NCBI GenBank assembly: GCA_003415625.1
Contig: PYIU01000002.1
Coordinates: forward strand, 7,502,001-7,566,000
DNA: 64,000 nt
Reading direction: 5' to 3'
Source: Aquanectria penicillioides
Lineage: Eukaryota; Ascomycota; Sordariomycetes; Hypocreales; Nectriaceae
Shown: piece after piece, positions 33,823 to 45,600 of the stretch
Layout: every line of letters begins with the position of its first letter
How positions within the stretch are numbered: the stretch's first letter is position 1
The notes under the pieces: model-generated
What the model was told of the DNA's origin: nothing
The model's database searches: none
What the model saw: only the letters and a program-made list of their open reading frames with translations
Program-made: the position numbers and the translations under genes

Positions 33823-36133
33823 TTGGGGGTCTGGACCAATTGGTCCCGAGGACCTGTCCTTGGTGCCACGCTTACCCTCACTCGATTCAATGCCAATCTT
33901 CTTATCGCATTCACATCATTTTTTCTTGGGATTGTTGGAACTCGCTTCTGGAGAACAAGCTGTTTCTTCTTCCATCAACTCTATTCCAAGGCTGGTCTCA
34001 TGAATCAGGACGGACCTTATCATCAGCGGCAAGTCATCTTTCGAAACTCGCAGTCTGCCGAAGCCGCATTCCTTTCACTTTTGCGACTTTCATATGCCTG
34101 GAGGGGCTTATCAGTCAAGCCAATGCGCCAAAATAAAGTACCTATTGTCTCTTCTGCTCTTATTTGCGGAGCATTTGTCGTCACTGGAGGCTTGTCTGCA
34201 ACTATCTCAACAGGGGTCGGCCATGAGGTCTTGATTGATGCTTCAAACTGCTCTATGATCACGGCCGGCGTGGATTCAATTAACATTTTGGACATCATAC
34301 CTATTGAGTCCAAGAGGGTTGCCAATGCGCTAAACTATGCTCAGCAATGCTACGCTTCTAATCGCTCTATTATCTCTGACTGTAAAACGTTCGTTACCGC
34401 CAGCATCCCTACGACGGTCAACTACGAAGCCGAGTGCCCGTTGAATAATACGAATGGGATTTGCAAGACGAATAAATCCAATATCTCCTTTGAAATTATT
34501 ATTGACAGCAATACACACTTGGGACTAAATGCCCCCGACGAGGATCGAATTGTATTGAGGACGACATTTCACTGCGCACCACTTACCACAAAGGGCTACA
34601 CGAGCTCACATGGGTACCCTAGCGCAAATTATACAAGATATCATTATGGAAAGCTTGTATTATCGCCTGAAGAGATTTACAACTACACCTTTCAAGCACC
34701 TTCCTTAGGTGCACAGTATGCATTCGATGTAGAGCCAAATGAGATCTCCAAAAATTATATACTCAAGTAAGCTTTCCACATCACAACACAGTGATTCTGA
34801 AATTCGACCTAATTTCCCATCATCAAGTCAGTTCCCGGCTCCTGTTCTAAATGGAAGTGTCGTATCTGAATCCAACTTTTTCCAGTCTCTGACTTAGAAA
34901 GATCGGACGGAGACCTCTTGCTCTTCTTTCTAGTTGGGAATGGCGTTACCTTCATCTCACCAACCGATGATCCTTGGTATCAAGCAACTACACCTGGACG
35001 TGAGGCATCCACGCCGGGGGGTGGGGGTGAAACTAGAAAAATGTATCTCAAAGATGAGGCGGCTTCTCCGCTTGCCTGTATCCATCAGATACAGATTTTC
35101 CGCAGTAAGCTTTTATAAGCTACAGAGAATCCAACCTGTGGGCCGCTCGCAAGTTACATGGATGGGGTTCTCGGTGCAGCGCCACTGTTTGACTTTATCC
35201 CAGATCTGAATGTAATTCAGTCCGCAGCAGTACCTCTAGGAATGTCTAAAGCAGCCAGCCTCTTTCACTGGTTCATGGCCACATGGTACTTGGCGGCATA
35301 TAGCCCGTGGACTATCGTTAACTTTTTAGGCTCTTCTGTCTTGGCCTCCAAGCAAAACATGTACGGAGGGGCTCAAGGACCATTACCGAACAACCAATGG
35401 CAGATTGATATCAGTAACTTGTGGAATACATTCCTTGCATCTACACAGTTAGGATATCCACTTGTTGCCCAAGAACGCCCCGGCCGGACCTCGCCACTTA
35501 TCTATTGAAGCCCCTAAATCAGCACCAGAAGGATATCTGCGCTAATCAGGTATGAAATTCTCTGTGGTGGTCTATATAGTAGACGTGTTTGCGAACCTCA
35601 CCATGCATCGGCCTTCTTCAGCTCAGGCTCTCTCAATGTCTTGATGCTAATACATTGTTCACTGTTTGCGCTTGTAGAAAATTCTTTCAACCCAAGTTGG
35701 TTCATTTTCGCTTTTTGGCCTTTGTTTCACATATGCCTTAGGCTCCATTTTCATTATTGCTTCCTTCGCTGTCGAGCCTGTGGCGACGTACTGCTTGCGC
35801 CGTCGTGAACGCAAAGTGAGCGACAGCAACGGTGTCGGTCTTGAGGAACTAGCAAAGTCGAACTACAAACATCTTGAATGGGTCACCAATGAAGCATTGC
35901 AGCAGAATCGATTGGCCCACGAAGCTTTCGGATGGGGAAACGAGACGTGGGAAAATTGTACCGACTACATTCCCGTAACGGCGAAAGGACAAATGCTCGG
36001 ATCTTTGAATCTCGCGAATCCAGCACACCCTGTGCTCACAGTTTCGAGCAACAATGGACATGAAGATACAGAAAAGTCCATTCGTGTTAATGGGGTGTTG
36101 CAGCTGACACCCAAGATCCTCAGTCCGAGATAA
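33823..36133 (+). pseudogene. Decayed fungal membrane protein of unknown function
   Basis: The sequence follows a widespread but unnamed fungal family: short N-terminus with TM segments (GVWTNWSRGPVLGATLTL, LLIAFTSFFLGIVGTRFW), a large extracytoplasmic domain with Cys and N-glycosylation sites, and a late TM (SFSLFGLCFTYALGSIFII) with a cytosolic tail. Lesions seen: the expected start ATG-GGG-GTC reads TTG at 33823; a 1-nt frameshift near 34895 (FFQSLT, stop, then ERSDGDLLLFF); an in-frame TAA near 35112-35120 where CAA would fit; a 1-nt loss at the C4 run 35478-35481. Two introns (from about 34768 and about 35552-35677) still look functional. Homopolymer lesions could be sequence errors, but the lost start and the TAA are substitutions. 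Confidence 0.65.
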
Positions 36134-37131
36134 TTGACACCGACGACTCAACCGACGTGCAATTGCAAGAATCTGAAGGGACTCACTCTCAGGAATAGGA
36201 AGGTAGTATATTACTGGTGATATCATTCAACCTTATTGCACACTCTTAGCTTTGATACGATATCTTTTCTTTGACTGGAATCGAGAAGAGGATATAGTGT
36301 ATTGCTAAGTTTATGACTTGCCCGAAGGCCAATGCGTCGTACATCTCTTTTGATTTGTCTGGCGGGTTTCACTGGCACTCCAAGTTTGCAACATGGTCAG
36401 ATAAATATTGAAGGGAACCATCTTAGTCTCATTGCTCAGGTACCTGTCACTTAGCCCTCATATTCTTGGCGAAGTTCCACTTAAGTTGAATGAAGCAAAT
36501 CTCGTATCTAGAAGCTATGGTTCTATAGTAATTCACCGTTGGTATTCTTTTCGGACTAACAGGACTACGGAAAAGGGAAGTTAATGTTAGCGTTTGATCA
36601 TTCTTTAAAGGAAGACTTCCGAGCGGGGCTTGTGTCTGGCATGTTATAAATGCCTACCCTAGACTTTGAAGGCAACATCTTGATGGACACAAGCCTGCTT
36701 CAACTTCCCTAAAACCTTGTGTTGAGCTATCAGAAAAGTCGCCATAGGATAATTTAATACTTTTCACTAGCTAGTGAGGGGTATCAAACCCAAATAGCGC
36801 AATGGAACGTTCTTGAAAAAGGCAGACAACAAGTTTTTAAACCAACCTTTCTGGCTTGGGGTAAACCGACCATTTGGATGCATACTTTCAATAATACCTC
36901 GTAAATTGTATTATAACTTATCTACGTGGCTTTTGGTCGAACGCTGAGTTTTGGGGCTGCTAAGAAAAACGGGGCCAATGTCAGCACCTTGGATTAGCGC
37001 TGGTGCTGTTATCGCCCCCTAGTTTAGTGGTGCTAGTTCAGATGAGACCAGGCCTAGGAATCGCTTCTCTTCCAGTGCTACACCACCTACAAGTACAAAC
37101 CTTCATCATTCGCATCCCACGCTTCCTCACA
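36134..37131. other. Intergenic, nothing recognised
   Basis: About 1 kb of AT-rich sequence without a supported gene, repeat or RNA. Confidence 0.4.
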
Positions 37132-38295
37132 ATGCTGGCCAAATCAAATCTCAACACCTCGAAAAAGAACAAGGAAGCCACAGGGTGCCTCACTTGTATC
37201 AGATACAAGGTAAAATGCCCCGAAGGGAACCCAACGTGTCAGAGGTGTTGCCGTTCGGGCAAGGAATGTGTCTTGCTAGGACCTCCGTGAAAGGCATCGT
37301 GTGGTACGGGCCTCTGAAAAGTCGCGAGTCCTATAATCCGCAGCCCATCAGACCGCTCGAAATGAATTTACCCATCATTTAAGCAGAGAATGGTATCTCC
37401 GAGGTCTGGTAATGAAGCCATCGCGTCGTCAAGCAAGATAGTGGCGATTGATATGGGAGATGCTACCCTCTGTGATAGGGACCTCGTTGACATTAGCACC
37501 GTTGTGGATAGACTATTGACGTCAATACCGGAACCTCTATCAGCCTGGAGTATCCCTTCACCATGATCTGTCCTAATTGGGCCTCTCGAACAGGACCCTG
37601 TCTATTTCTTCGAAAATTGCTATAGTAGTGTGAGCCCGAAGACATTTATTTGATCACCATTTGCCGTTTTGCTTCGACATGCGTATGACAATGCTGGGGT
37701 TATGCATCTGCTGCCTGCCTTTTGCTTGGGCGAAATAGCGCAGCTCCAAGACAATGTGAACTTAGTGCCAACGATTCGACAACATTTCATATCAGGCGCC
37801 AAGTTGCTGGTTACTACCATGGATAGCACCACAATGAACCAATGTGGTAACATTATGGCCTTCTTTCTCTTGCAGCTCACATATCGGGCGATCTGGGACT
37901 GCGAATCCTCCACGGCGATGACGAAATTGAGTAATTCGATGGCGAACCACATCCGCCGGCATAGACTACTCGAAACCCTTAGTGGCGCAGAAAGCGACGC
38001 ATTATCTACCACGGACGACATTCCCACCTCTCCGCCGCTGACGGAAAAATGCATGATAGCTCGCTTCCTCGTATACTCTGCGTATGAGGACTTGGATGTG
38101 GCCCTATGTGGTGCTGGAGATGACGCCGCTCAGATAGTCTTGTCTCATAGTAAATCGCCGATGATACTCTTTGCCATCTCAAAAAATCCTCAGGGGCTTT
38201 ACTTTAGGGATGATGATTACCCAGTGGACGAGCTTATGGATGACATTCAAAGATCAGGGCCACTAGAACTGCATTTTCAGGCCAATGTCGTATGA
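37132..38295 (+). pseudogene. Zn2Cys6 transcription factor interrupted by five TGA codons
   Basis: One frame runs for 388 codons from the ATG at 37132 with no TAA or TAG before the end and only five internal TGA codons (37288, 37315, 37363, 37564, 37651). The N-terminus has a complete zinc cluster: Cys19, 22, 29, 36, 39, 46 (GCLTCIRYKVKC ... TCQRCCRSGKEC). After the stops the frame continues with family-like sequence (IGPLEQDPVYFFENCYSSV, PFAVLLRHAYDNAG) into a middle-homology-type helical region and ends at TGA 38293-38295. Each TGA would be an Arg codon CGA before a C-to-T change, so decay by CpG transition (methyl-C deamination or a RIP-like process) is the simplest reading. The last TGA may itself be secondary. 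Confidence 0.75.
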
Positions 38296-39204
38296 AGTTG
38301 TATATCTACAATGTTAAAGTTAAAGCTATTGGACTTGAACTAACTGTGCCTCTTGGGTGGCTATTTACGCACAATGGCTGAAATGAATACCAATTTCCAT
38401 TGCCTGTGCACCGGGATAGCAAGTAAAAATTGCATGAGATGAAGTTTTTAACAAGCCATTCGTGCCAAGCAACATACCCCATGCTGCCGTTTCATCAATC
38501 TCTCAATCATAGGAGGACCATGCACGTGTGCTAACGGTGAAAATATCTTCCATATACGCCACAGTCCTTTAACAGGTGCTTAGATTCTGTCGGAAATTTA
38601 AACCCGTGTCCCAATTCCAGGCACATAATCCACAAATTTACATTGAAACGCACTGTCCAAACGGTCATAGCAAATGGTTTTGACCCTCCATTACATCAAA
38701 CTGTCTATTATTCTGACGACTACGTGACTTTATCATCGGAACAATTCCCGTCGCCAATAAGCTGATGGGAACGTCATAGCGGGAGGAAAGAAGATTCGCG
38801 TCTCAAAAAGAATTGATATTCAAATATGTCAACGAGAAAAGCAGATTTATTGGCAGAACAGCCCCTATTCATCATTTGGCATACGACTTAGTATTGTAGG
38901 GTTAGTTATGTGTAGAAATTAGAGTGGCAATCAGATGAATTTGCCAGTCTGACCCCACCATTTTCTATATATATAAAAGAAAGAGAAAAAAAAACATCAA
39001 CACATAGAAAATATTGGCAATTTGATATAATTTACAATAGCTGAATGCAAACATCGGCACAAGAGGATCCTTTGAATTACCCTGCAGAACTGATTGAGGC
39101 GAACTGATTGAGGCGCATGTTCTCATTCAAAGGATGCGAATACAAAATAGAGAGGCAAGATACAGGCAGTATCGACGCTAACTGCTTCAATTTGGAAAGC
39201 TCTA
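38296..39204. other. Intergenic, AT-rich
   Basis: About 0.9 kb with A-rich runs near 38970-39000 and no supported gene; it serves as the 3' flank of the acetyltransferase. Confidence 0.4.
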
Positions 39205-40381
39205 CTAGCTCCACGCATAAAACTCGTTTAGTCCAAGTATAATATTGACACTGTTGTCTGCATTCCTCCACCTTATGGAAGTGATACTTTTATTGACTCG
39301 CTCCTCGTTTTGGACTTTGATATGAGCATCGCGCGATAGTAGCTCCATTGCGCGCCGAGCACATTCATTTGCCTCCCAAAGAACTACCTTTGGTAGGTCC
39401 CAACTGAGAGCTTCGTCTAAAGCGTCGAGGAGAAGCTGGGCGGTAGACTTAACATGCGCCTCAGTCCATTGCAAGGGCACCCGGATGCGCTGTAGGCCGA
39501 GTTGGTGCTTCCTGAAGTCATGAAACCAATATAACCATATTCCTGAGGAATCACAGATTCTCCCGTAGTGCTTGGGGCTCTTGCCATGGAGTTTGGAGCT
39601 GGTGAAATAAGCTCTCTCATGTAGCCTGGTTATGAGTGCTGCAGTTGGGAGAACGGCCACTTGCACCTCTCCTGAGGACACGGGAATCTTCTCAAACTCT
39701 GTCTTGATGTCCTGAATGTCGATAGTGGCTAGATTTGTAATTTCTCCTTGGTCAAGGGGTCGGGTGCGGGCTAGAGATGGTGCTTCGATAGGCCTCACCT
39801 GGTGGGAGCTAGGCGCTAAGATAGAGTGAAAACAACTCTGCTTCTTCCAGCCTTTTCTGACATAAAACTGACGAAAAATATTAGTTTGCATCATATCCTG
39901 TCGTAGGCTATTAGAGTAGGGAGGTGCAGTGTCCACTCACATCGCCGATGCTGCTGTAGAGCATGCTTGCCGCAGCATTGCCTCGCCCATCCATCCAGAG
40001 CGTCATTTGTGCCAGCAAGTGAGTGGCAAGGCCACAAGATCGATATTTCGGATCCGTGACAATACTTGCCAGACAGTATCCCCGCTCTTCCCGAATCCCA
40101 TTGGCGTCCCGGACGAGAAGATCCCGACTGATCGTCCTACCGGTTGCAAGCACCTTGTTTGGCCTGTCTTCAAGGTAGATGCACCAGAGTTGTGTCAAGT
40201 CCTTGTTCATATCACTGAACTTCTTTTCACGCTCTATATAATCCGCGACTGAAAGCGGAGGGCAGAAGGCATCACCGGAGAGCTTAAAGCAGCTGTCTTG
40301 CTGCTCTGCAGTCGCCTCTCCAAAGGCGACTTTCATCTGACCGTCCGGTCCCGCAATGGTAGTAGAAACGGACCCAAACAT
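39205..40381 (-). CDS. LYC1-like GNAT-type N-acetyltransferase
   Basis: Minus-strand exons 40381-39941 and 39867-39205 join in phase to 367 residues; the upstream ORF extension lacks ATG, so 40381 is the start. The N-terminal half carries a GNAT-like fold: acceptor-side strands (LWCIYLEDRPNKVLATG), then CLASIVTDPKYRSCGLATHLL, where R-x-x-G-x-A is the acetyl-CoA pyrophosphate loop, and ASMLYSSIGD-FYVRKGW at the intron. The C-terminal half matches the LYC1 C-terminal domain pattern (WLYWFHDFRKHQLGLQRIRV). Yarrowia LYC1 acetylates lysine on N6; here the substrate is inferred only from the family and could be another amine. Confidence 0.8.
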
Positions 40382-40958
40382 TGTCAATGATAATAGACAC
40401 TGTACTTGGGCTTTTTGATAGTATTTGAGTGGCTTTGAACCAAACGGAGGATATTTCTTAGTTTCCAATGTACTTTGAGCCTTTTAGAAAAGAGTTGTTA
40501 GCTTCATGCAGAAGGGTTGCAGTGAAATGGTGGAAACAATCAACGGGCAGGTTCTAAATTACCGTTATGCCTCCAGTGCTTGCTTACTTGATATGCCACT
40601 TGGCGGTGACAGATGGCAAAACCAACTTTTCTTGGGCAGCTCCATTATCAGGCTGATGATAGAAGACCTTTTGCAGCCTGCCTTTTTGCACAGAAGCCTT
40701 TTGCACCTATCTGCACACAACTGGACGTCAAATCTACAAAATTGAAGACCCTGACCCTCCTTCTGTTGCTTAGTGTAGTTCCATGCGACCTAAGAACCAG
40801 TTTTTTGATAATAGGTTGTTGAGCCGAAAGATGTTGGAAATTTACAAAATGAAATTAACTGGGAAAAAAGGCATCAACTTCAATCTCTCCATGGCACTTC
40901 CTACGCCCAAATTTCACCAGCTCACGGTATGTTCTACAATAAAAGAGCCACCAAGCCG
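40382..40958. other. Intergenic, no supported gene
   Basis: 0.58 kb between the acetyltransferase start and the kinase stop; both genes are on the minus strand. Only unrecognised short ORFs. Confidence 0.4.
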
Positions 40959-42222
40959 CTAATTGTTATCCTGAAATCCATCAATGCCATCTGGATGCTT
41001 TGCTATCAGCCGTTTCATTTCTTCTTTGACCCTATATCTCAGTTAGAAAATATTTAATAAGCGCTTTCCAACAACTTACTGGTTTCTCAAGAACGCTCGA
41101 TGTTCATGCAGCCCAGAGTTGATGATGTTATCCCGCCTGGATTCTCATAGAGTCAGAAATGGTCTCAACTAATAAGATAGACCAAGAATTTCCACTCACA
41201 TAGCATATATCGCATTACGATCATCAAAATCCTCAACAGGTTCTGATGGACGTATATCCTCACTGTACTTGCTGGCATATTTTCTATCGAAACGGTATCT
41301 TGGCTCTCTCATCATTCCGAGATCAACTGCGACATGCGTTAGCTAATTGTACACTAATTTGTAGATAATGGTAGTGGTGTTGTACATTCGTTGTGTCCAT
41401 AGCAACAACAGGAATCAAATAGAATGACACGTTGTGTTGACATGTCAATCTGCACATTGCCGTGCCAAACATCCCCGTGCACGAGGGTAGGCTTGATGCT
41501 TCTTCCACCAGTCTGGAGCGGTCGCAAAAGTCTGGGAATGACCTTTTTGAAGAATTGGTCCGCAACGGCATCAAACTCTGGATCGGGACCACGGATACTC
41601 TGTTCCCACTCTATATCGGATCTAAGTTGGAGGGTGAAATACTCCTCCCATGTATCATACCACTCGTTGACGTTGGGAACAACCCCATTGAATGTAGTTA
41701 CATGGAACCCGAATTTCCCCGTGGGAGAGACAGATGACTTGTGTAGTTTCCCCAGGACATCCGCCAGCTGTGTTGGATCAGGGGTCTTCTCACTCATGTT
41801 TCGGAACGTCGTGATGTAGAAGGATGACGATGAATCAAGGTCAAGGGTGCCATGCGCGATCGGGATAACGACATTATCAGGCAGGTACTTGGCGAGCTCC
41901 TTTTGACTCTCATATTCTCCCATTGCAAGTTCCTCGTGGCGCTCTCTATGAATTATCTGGGCAGCCTATAAGCATCCTTGTCTTTTGATAGTCAACTAGG
42001 GGTTATATGCACCTTGAGAAAGAACTCTTGTTCTTCACCATTGACCTCGACGTCGACCTTGTAGCCAGATGACCAGCTCCCTTTTCCATGAGGATTGACT
42101 GAAATGACCTCGCATCCAGCTGGAAGGACTAAACGCAAATATGAGATCAGCTCCACTGATTAAGAAGGTAGTTGTTGAAAAGACATACCTCTGAGGATCG
42201 CGGGGTCTAGAGACTCGTCCAT
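40959..42222 (-). CDS. Fructosamine/ketosamine-3-kinase-like phosphotransferase
   Basis: Minus-strand exons 42222-42189, 42128-42013, 41965-41386, 41326-41200, 41136-41080 and 41031-40959 join in phase to 328 residues, the usual size. Kinase-like marks: GSWSSGYKVDVEVNGEEQEFFLK with the ATP-site lysine at its end, the LGKLHKSSVSPTGKFGFHV block typical of ketosamine kinases, the catalytic loop HGDVWHGNVQ, and the metal-binding LFDSCCCYGHNEFDLGMM (Asp of the DFG-like position). The family phosphorylates the sugar part of glycated amines so that they fall off (deglycation). Fungal homologs are often poorly characterised, and the protein substrate or small molecule is not known. Confidence 0.85.
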
Positions 42223-42603
42223 CGTGTAGTTGGGGCAGTTCGTGACTGAGCGTAGTTGAGCGTAAGATATTTTACTGCAGACCAGGCTGAAGTTGCAAAT
42301 TTCCACGACCAGGCCGGGGTTGCTGTTGACGGAGATCAGGTGAGAGCTCGTGTAGGGGAAGTCCTGCTTTAAGTGTACAGCAATGTGCAGGAATCCCCCA
42401 AGAAAATTGACAACCCTTGATTGGATTAAATGCACAGCCTGATTGCAATGCAGGGCCTACGCGCGCGGCTCAACCATGCATGCGGCATCTCTGTGACAAA
42501 ACTGGCCATGGGATGGGGCGGGGTAGCTGACGCGGTAAATTAGCAACCGTGATGCGTGCGTCCAACAGAAGAGGCCATCGAGGAACCCAGCTCAAGGCCG
42601 ACG
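42223..42603. other. Divergent promoter region of kinase-like and NLR-like genes
   Basis: 0.38 kb between two divergent starts, GC-rich around 42450-42600. No distinct operator recognised. Confidence 0.35.
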
Positions 42604-45600
42604 ATGGAGGTGCGTCTGCTCTCGGTACAGTTTCTCTCGAGTTATGGGTCAACGCTAATGGATATGGTCATAGAGTCGATGGTTCGGTCTTCCCGACCGG
42701 GGAGCGACGAAACCTTCACCTGATGCTCGCGGTTCTCCTAGTTCCGACTGGGACGAGGTTACAACGGTATACGGTGTAGAGTCTAGGCGGACATCCAAAG
42801 CCACTACCAGCGACACCAAGAACAGCAGCGCATCGAAAGAGCTGTCGCGGTACTTTCGAGGACGGCTCAAATCGACTTCAACAAGCAAGCGAGCCCCTTC
42901 TTCGGATGCGGTCGGGGCCAGAGGACCACTTGGCTTGCACCTGTTGCATCCCTCGCCTGAGCCTTTAATCGATCTGATATTTGTACATGGACTGGGCGGA
43001 GATTCAATAAAGACATGGCGAAAAGGCGGCGACCCGTGGCTCTTCTGGCCACAACGATGGCTGCCCATGGAGGCTGAGTTTTACCACGCAAGTATCCACA
43101 GCTTCGGATATGACAGCGACTGGAGGGACTCCAAGCCCAGCTTTCTCGGCGTTCATGATTTCGGCCAAGCGCTGTATGAAGAGATGAAGGCAGCACCTCA
43201 TTTACGGCAAAACCCTGAGGTGAGGTCGTGTTTTGTTGGCCGAGAGCAAGTCGGATGAATATCTGGTGCGCTATACTAAGATGTATTGTAGAGTCCCATT
43301 ATCCTCATAGGCCATTCTATGGGAGGCCTAGTTATCAAAAAGGTTGGTTTTATTCTTAAAACTAGCTATTGAAGCTAGTTGTTTGACCGTCAGGTTTCAG
43401 CATGCTGAAGATTGAGCATTTGATAGGCATTTATCCTAGCGCACCAGGACACCTCATCGCCCCAGGTGGCCGACAGAATAGGTTGCATATTCTTCCTGGC
43501 CACCCCCCACAGAGGATCCGACTATGCCTCGATTCTAAACAGAGTTTTGAAATACGGCGGGGTTGTTGGCATGACTTCGTCTCGAGACTACATTGGTGAC
43601 CTCAAAAAGGGCTCCACGCCTGCACAACTCATTAATGATGAATTTGTGCGATATGGGAACAATCTCCCCATTCATTCATTCTTCGAGTCCTTGGAGACAA
43701 ATCTCGGACCATATTCCACCTTACTTGTGGAGAAGGAATCCGCCGTGCTAGGTACCAAAACTGCCGCTGTTGATCAACAACCAAGTTCTCATCTCAAGTC
43801 TAGGCACTACCTTCACGAGGGAGACCAGTCGATATCTGAATGCCAATCACCGTGATATGTGCAAGTTTGAGAGCCCCGATGACTCGAACTATCATGCTCT
43901 CCGGAATAGTTTAGGCAGCATGGTCCAGTTACTGCTGAAGGAGGGTGCGGCAAGACCATATTCCCAACCCGTTTTATCAGAGTTAACCAAAGTAAAGTAT
44001 TCTCAAAGCATGCAACAGAATCCAAGGTGCAATTACGAAACGTTCAAAAAGGCCTGGGGATCACCAGCATACCGGATGAGAATCATGAGAAAATCGGAGG
44101 CTCATGCGAGTGGATTGACGAACGGGATGATTTCAGAGACTGGAGAGATACGCCTACCGATTTCCAAACGGTTGAAAAGACCTATTTTCAACCATCTGTT
44201 TACTGGGTGACGGCCGGCCCTGGAACAGGCAAAACAGTTCTGGCAACCTACGTGGCTTCTCAACTTGCTGAATTTAACCTACAGACTGCAACGTATCATT
44301 TTCACATAGGCAAGAAAACCTCTCAATCGCTCGCCGGTTGTTTGAGGTCAATAGCCTTTCAAATGGCGACAAATAATGCCGTCATTCGTGATACTCTCGC
44401 TAGAATCTTCGATGACGGCTTTACATACGACCAGGATGACGCACGAGCAATTTGGCAAAAAGTTTTCAGGGCTGGGATTTTGCAGGTTTGTTTCTTGCAC
44501 CTCCCATCCATCATCTTCGTACCGCACGCTAAATATTTCATGGATAGTTATCGATGCTCGCCCCGCAATATTGGGTCATTGATGCAGTCGACGAATGCAT
44601 CAAATATTCCGAATTCTTTACGTTACTCAGAGGTGTTCGATGTCGGTTCCCTTTGCGAATATTTTTAACCAGCAGGAAGCTTCGAGACATGCACAAGTTG
44701 GTTTGCCAGGTTGAGGATTGCGTCACTGTCGAGATACCTCGTCCAGACACGATCCAGGACATTGAGCTTTTCATCCGCAGCCGCATGGAGTTCCTGCCAA
44801 TCGACAATGATGATGAGAAACGGGAACTTAAAGAAGAAATATTGTATCGATCAGATGGGTCTTTCCTTTGGGTCAGACTTGTACTGGACGAGCTCGAAGA
44901 TGTTTATGGATATGAGAGCATCATGGCAGTGCTGCGTGGCATTCCTGAGGGAATGATCTCGTATTATCAACGCACCGTTGCGGAGATGGCTGAGAACACC
45001 AGAGAAAAACACATAACCAAGGCCATTTTAGTGTGGGTAGTGTTAGCCTCCCGTCCACTATCCGTCTCAGAACTTTCAGAAGCGCTTAAACTGGATATTA
45101 AAGTTCATCTTCCAAGCGCTAAAACGGCTATCGAGGGCCTTTGTGGACAGTTGGTCACTGTGGACAAGCACACTGAATTGGTCCATGTAGGTCACACGAC
45201 GGCAAGAGAGTTTTTAATGTCTGAGAAGGCAGGGGAATTCAGGATACGTGCTGCAGAGTCCCACGAAAGAATCGCGTTAACTTGCCTCAAATTGCTTGTT
45301 GCTCCGCCGATGCAACGTCCAAGGCACAGAACTCTTGTCGGTCAGAAACGCCCAGAGCAACAACCTTCTCTTCTACTTGAGTACGCAATTACTGAATTCT
45401 CAGAGCACCTGTTCAGCGCTTCGACACAAAGCGATGAGCTATTGGTCGCGCTAAATAGCTTCCTTACCACTACTGTGTTAACTTGGATTCACCGCATTGC
45501 TTGCAAGGGAATGCTGCATCGTCTGATTCGTGTGGCAAGAAATTTAAAAGGCTATCTTGACAGGAGAGCAAAGTACACTTCACCTCTTAATCGACATATA

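Noticed and set aside
37288..37653. TGA as a sense codon (code reassignment or selenocysteine) in the Zn2Cys6 frame
   Set aside because: Several intact genes in the window end in TGA (for example the rhamnosidase and methyltransferase copy B) and use TGG for Trp; CGA-to-TGA mutation explains the pattern without recoding.
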